Assembly: GCF_003609995.1 (NCBI RefSeq)
Contig: NZ_AP018786.1
Coordinates: 1,312,001-1,376,000 of the forward strand
Length of the DNA stretch: 64,000 bases
Direction of reading: 5' to 3'
DNA from: Sutterella megalosphaeroides
GTDB taxonomy: Bacteria > Pseudomonadota > Gammaproteobacteria > Burkholderiales > Burkholderiaceae_F
The notes under the pieces were generated by a model. The model was not told where the DNA came from. It did not search any database and saw only the letters and a list, made by a program, of their open reading frames with translations. Shown here piece by piece: positions 62,658 to 64,000 of the stretch (position 1 is its first letter; the number at the start of each line of letters is the position of its first letter). The translations under genes were made by a program, and so were the position numbers.

Positions 62658-63374
62658 ATGCTTGCAGGAAAACCGTTGATCGGTCTCACGCCCGCCCGTT
62701 TTCGCGAGGCTGGTGTCGTCGGAACGCGTGCCGGCTACGAAGAGAGCATCCGCGCCGCGGGCGGCGTGCCGCTCGTTCTGCCTTTTGCCGAAGAGGCCGT
62801 GCTCGACGCGCTCTTCGAAGAGCTTGACGGCCTGTTGCTTACGGGCGGCGTCGACGTCGACCCGAGGCTCTACGGCGAGACGCCGCAACCCGAGTGCGGC
62901 CCCATTGAGACGGAGCGCGACCGACTCGAACTCCAACTCATTCGCAAGGCCTGGGAAAAAGACCTTCCGATTCTTGCCGTTTGCCGCGGCGCGCAGATCC
63001 TCAACGCGGCGATGGGCGGGACGCTCTACCAGGATTTGCCTTCAGAGCTCGGTCTTCCGCCCGAGCGTCACTCTCGACGCGATGCCGAATCCCTTCTCGT
63101 GCACGAAGTTCGGACGGTTCCGGGTACTCGGATTTCCGAATGGTCGGGTACGCAACTCGGCGTCAACTCGCTCCATCACCAGGCCGTCAAGCGGCTCGCT
63201 CCCGTCTTCGTGCCCGCGGCCTATTCGGCGGAAGACGACGTGCTCGAAGGGTTCGAGGCGCCCGAGAAGCGCTTCGTCATTGCGGTTCAATGGCATCCCG
63301 AACGCCTGAGCACCCGACAGGGCGAAGCGGCACGACTTTTCGAGGAGTTCGTCAAGGCATGCGCGAACGAGTGA
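62658..63374 (+). CDS. Class-I glutamine-amidotransferase-like hydrolase (PuuD/peptidase C26 family)
   Basis: 238-residue cytoplasmic enzyme. The catalytic Cys is in ILAVCRGAQILN, with the His-Glu pair in VQWHPERLS. GLLLTGGVDVDPRLYGE is the oxyanion/substrate region. Family members cleave gamma-glutamyl bonds, as in gamma-glutamyl-GABA hydrolase of putrescine breakdown. CGGAGA precedes the ATG. There are no other polyamine genes nearby, so the specific substrate is uncertain. Confidence 0.9.
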   Translation: MLAGKPLIGLTPARFREAGVVGTRAGYEESIRAAGGVPLVLPFAEEAVLDALFEELDGLLLTGGVDVDPRLYGETPQPECGPIETERDRLELQLIRKAWEKDLPILAVCRGAQILNAAMGGTLYQDLPSELGLPPERHSRRDAESLLVHEVRTVPGTRISEWSGTQLGVNSLHHQAVKRLAPVFVPAAYSAEDDVLEGFEAPEKRFVIAVQWHPERLSTRQGEAARLFEEFVKACANE

Positions 63375-63490
63375 CCCGGGCTCGGCCGTAACCCGCCGCA
63401 CCGCAAGCACCTCAACCCCCTCTCGGGCTCGCGACTCCGCCCAACCGCGGAAGCCGCTCCCGAAAACCCGAAATCGCACCGGAAGCGCGA

Positions 63491-63520
63491 TTTCCGCGCC
63501 TCATTTTTGAACTGTATAAT
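63491..63520 (+). promoter_or_regulatory. Promoter before the last gene
   Basis: A consensus TATAAT (63515-63520) lies 18 bases after TTTCCG (63491-63496, weak -35). Transcription would start about 26 bases before the ATG at 63553. Confidence 0.55.
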
Positions 63521-63552
63521 CGATGTTTGTATTGGCATTCAAAGGACACCCG

Positions 63553-64000
63553 ATGACACGCCTCAAACCCGACTCACGCATCGACTTGTCTCCAACCGGA
63601 GGGGCGCCGACCCCGGCTTCGGCTTCGAGCCCGAGTGAGACTCCGACACCCGACACCCCCACGGTCGCAGGGCCCGAAACGGGGCGGGGGAAGGTTGTAT
63701 ACAAAGAGGCGATCACAGAGGCGGTCGGAGACGCCGAAAGCGAGGAGGGCGGGACGTCGATTCTCGATGCATCGGCGAATGGGCTCCCGATCGAAGCCGA
63801 CTTCGATGAGGAGGACGATGCACTCGATTCCGTTCGCGTCGGATCGCGTGCGGCCGACTATCGGGCCAAAACCAAAGCGCTCAAGAAGCGGTTCCCCGGG
63901 GTCATCATCGTGCCGGGCGTCGACGTACTCGGCGACTACCTTCGTCATCACACGTGGAGTACGCTCGACTGTCTGGAGGTCTTTCCCTGGACGCGGTGGC
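63553..64000 (+). CDS. Unknown protein, N-terminal part (runs off the window)
   Basis: 149 codons are open to the window edge. AAAGGA lies 7 bases before the ATG, and a TATAAT promoter is upstream. Residues 12-45 are Pro/Thr/Ser-rich (GGAPTPASASSPSETPTPDT), followed by an acidic stretch (ADFDEEDDALD) and then an ordered part with RAKTKALKKRFPGVIIVPG and HHTWSTLDCLEVFPWTRW. There is no signal peptide. I do not recognise the family; the low-complexity start may be a flexible tether before a C-terminal domain outside the window. Confidence 0.7.
   Translation, partial: MTRLKPDSRIDLSPTGGAPTPASASSPSETPTPDTPTVAGPETGRGKVVYKEAITEAVGDAESEEGGTSILDASANGLPIEADFDEEDDALDSVRVGSRAADYRAKTKALKKRFPGVIIVPGVDVLGDYLRHHTWSTLDCLEVFPWTRW

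Overview
The window is G+C-rich, densely coded DNA from a Gram-negative betaproteobacterium. The best fit is a gut Sutterellaceae (Sutterella/Parasutterella-like) genome. Evidence for this: the Burkholderiales-type lpxH-ppiB-ppiA-TPR // cysS-accA neighbourhood, a Burkholderiales porin, an anaerobic ribonucleotide reductase (nrdD/nrdG), and several exported FAD-dependent reductases with Tat or Sec signals, tetrahaem cytochromes and TtrS/TtrR-like two-component systems. This is inference from gene content; no rRNA is present to confirm it.

Layout. 1-1566: nickel-pincer lactate racemase genes (larA and partial larB, minus strand). 2001-3379: tRNA-His with promoter and terminator, then a Panacea-domain antitoxin candidate overlapping a two-helix membrane protein. 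3418-6646: aldo/keto reductase, then an exported flavin reductase with its tetrahaem cytochrome c. 6656-11593: a PmrAB/QseBC-like two-component system divergent from a fused PAP2-EptA lipid A modification protein. 11866-18519: a chaperone-usher fimbrial operon (minus strand) with an A+T-rich upstream region. 19254-28829: respiratory reductase island 1 (PhnD-type sensor kinase, porin, FixJ-type regulator, three flavin reductases). 28869-38595: RidA, an unknown coiled-coil membrane protein, the lpxH/ppi/TPR/cysS/accA housekeeping block, a stand-alone MgtE membrane domain and about 1 kb of non-coding DNA. 38596-41379: nrdD and nrdG. 41406-46597: respiratory reductase island 2 (second PhnD-type kinase, FixJ-type regulator, tetrahaem cytochrome, flavin reductase interrupted by an in-frame amber codon). 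46815-51049: a PLD-nuclease/SF2-helicase/DUF3427 gene split by a frameshift, followed by a NUDIX hydrolase. 51133-53803: a Tat-exported DUF362 gene interrupted by an IscB (RNA-guided HNH/RuvC nuclease) element with its predicted omegaRNA. 53993-64000: hybrid sensor kinase, DMT transporter, M20 amidohydrolase, Na/Pi transporter, WYL regulator, class-I glutamine-amidotransferase-like hydrolase and a partial unknown gene.

How the parts fit. The two reductase islands look like sensor-controlled anaerobic respiration. A kinase reads a periplasmic ligand and a FixJ-type regulator turns on periplasmic flavin reductases, which receive electrons through small tetrahaem cytochromes. A palindrome of the form WACCT-N8-AGGTW occurs in two promoter regions of island 1, with a weaker version in island 2, and is a candidate operator. 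The envelope genes (PAP2-EptA, fimbriae, porin, LpxH) fit life on a host mucosa.

The most notable items are the IscB element, where removing it on paper restores the DUF362 reading frame exactly; the PAP2-EptA fusion with repeats in its control region; the amber-interrupted reductase; and the Panacea/membrane-protein pair.
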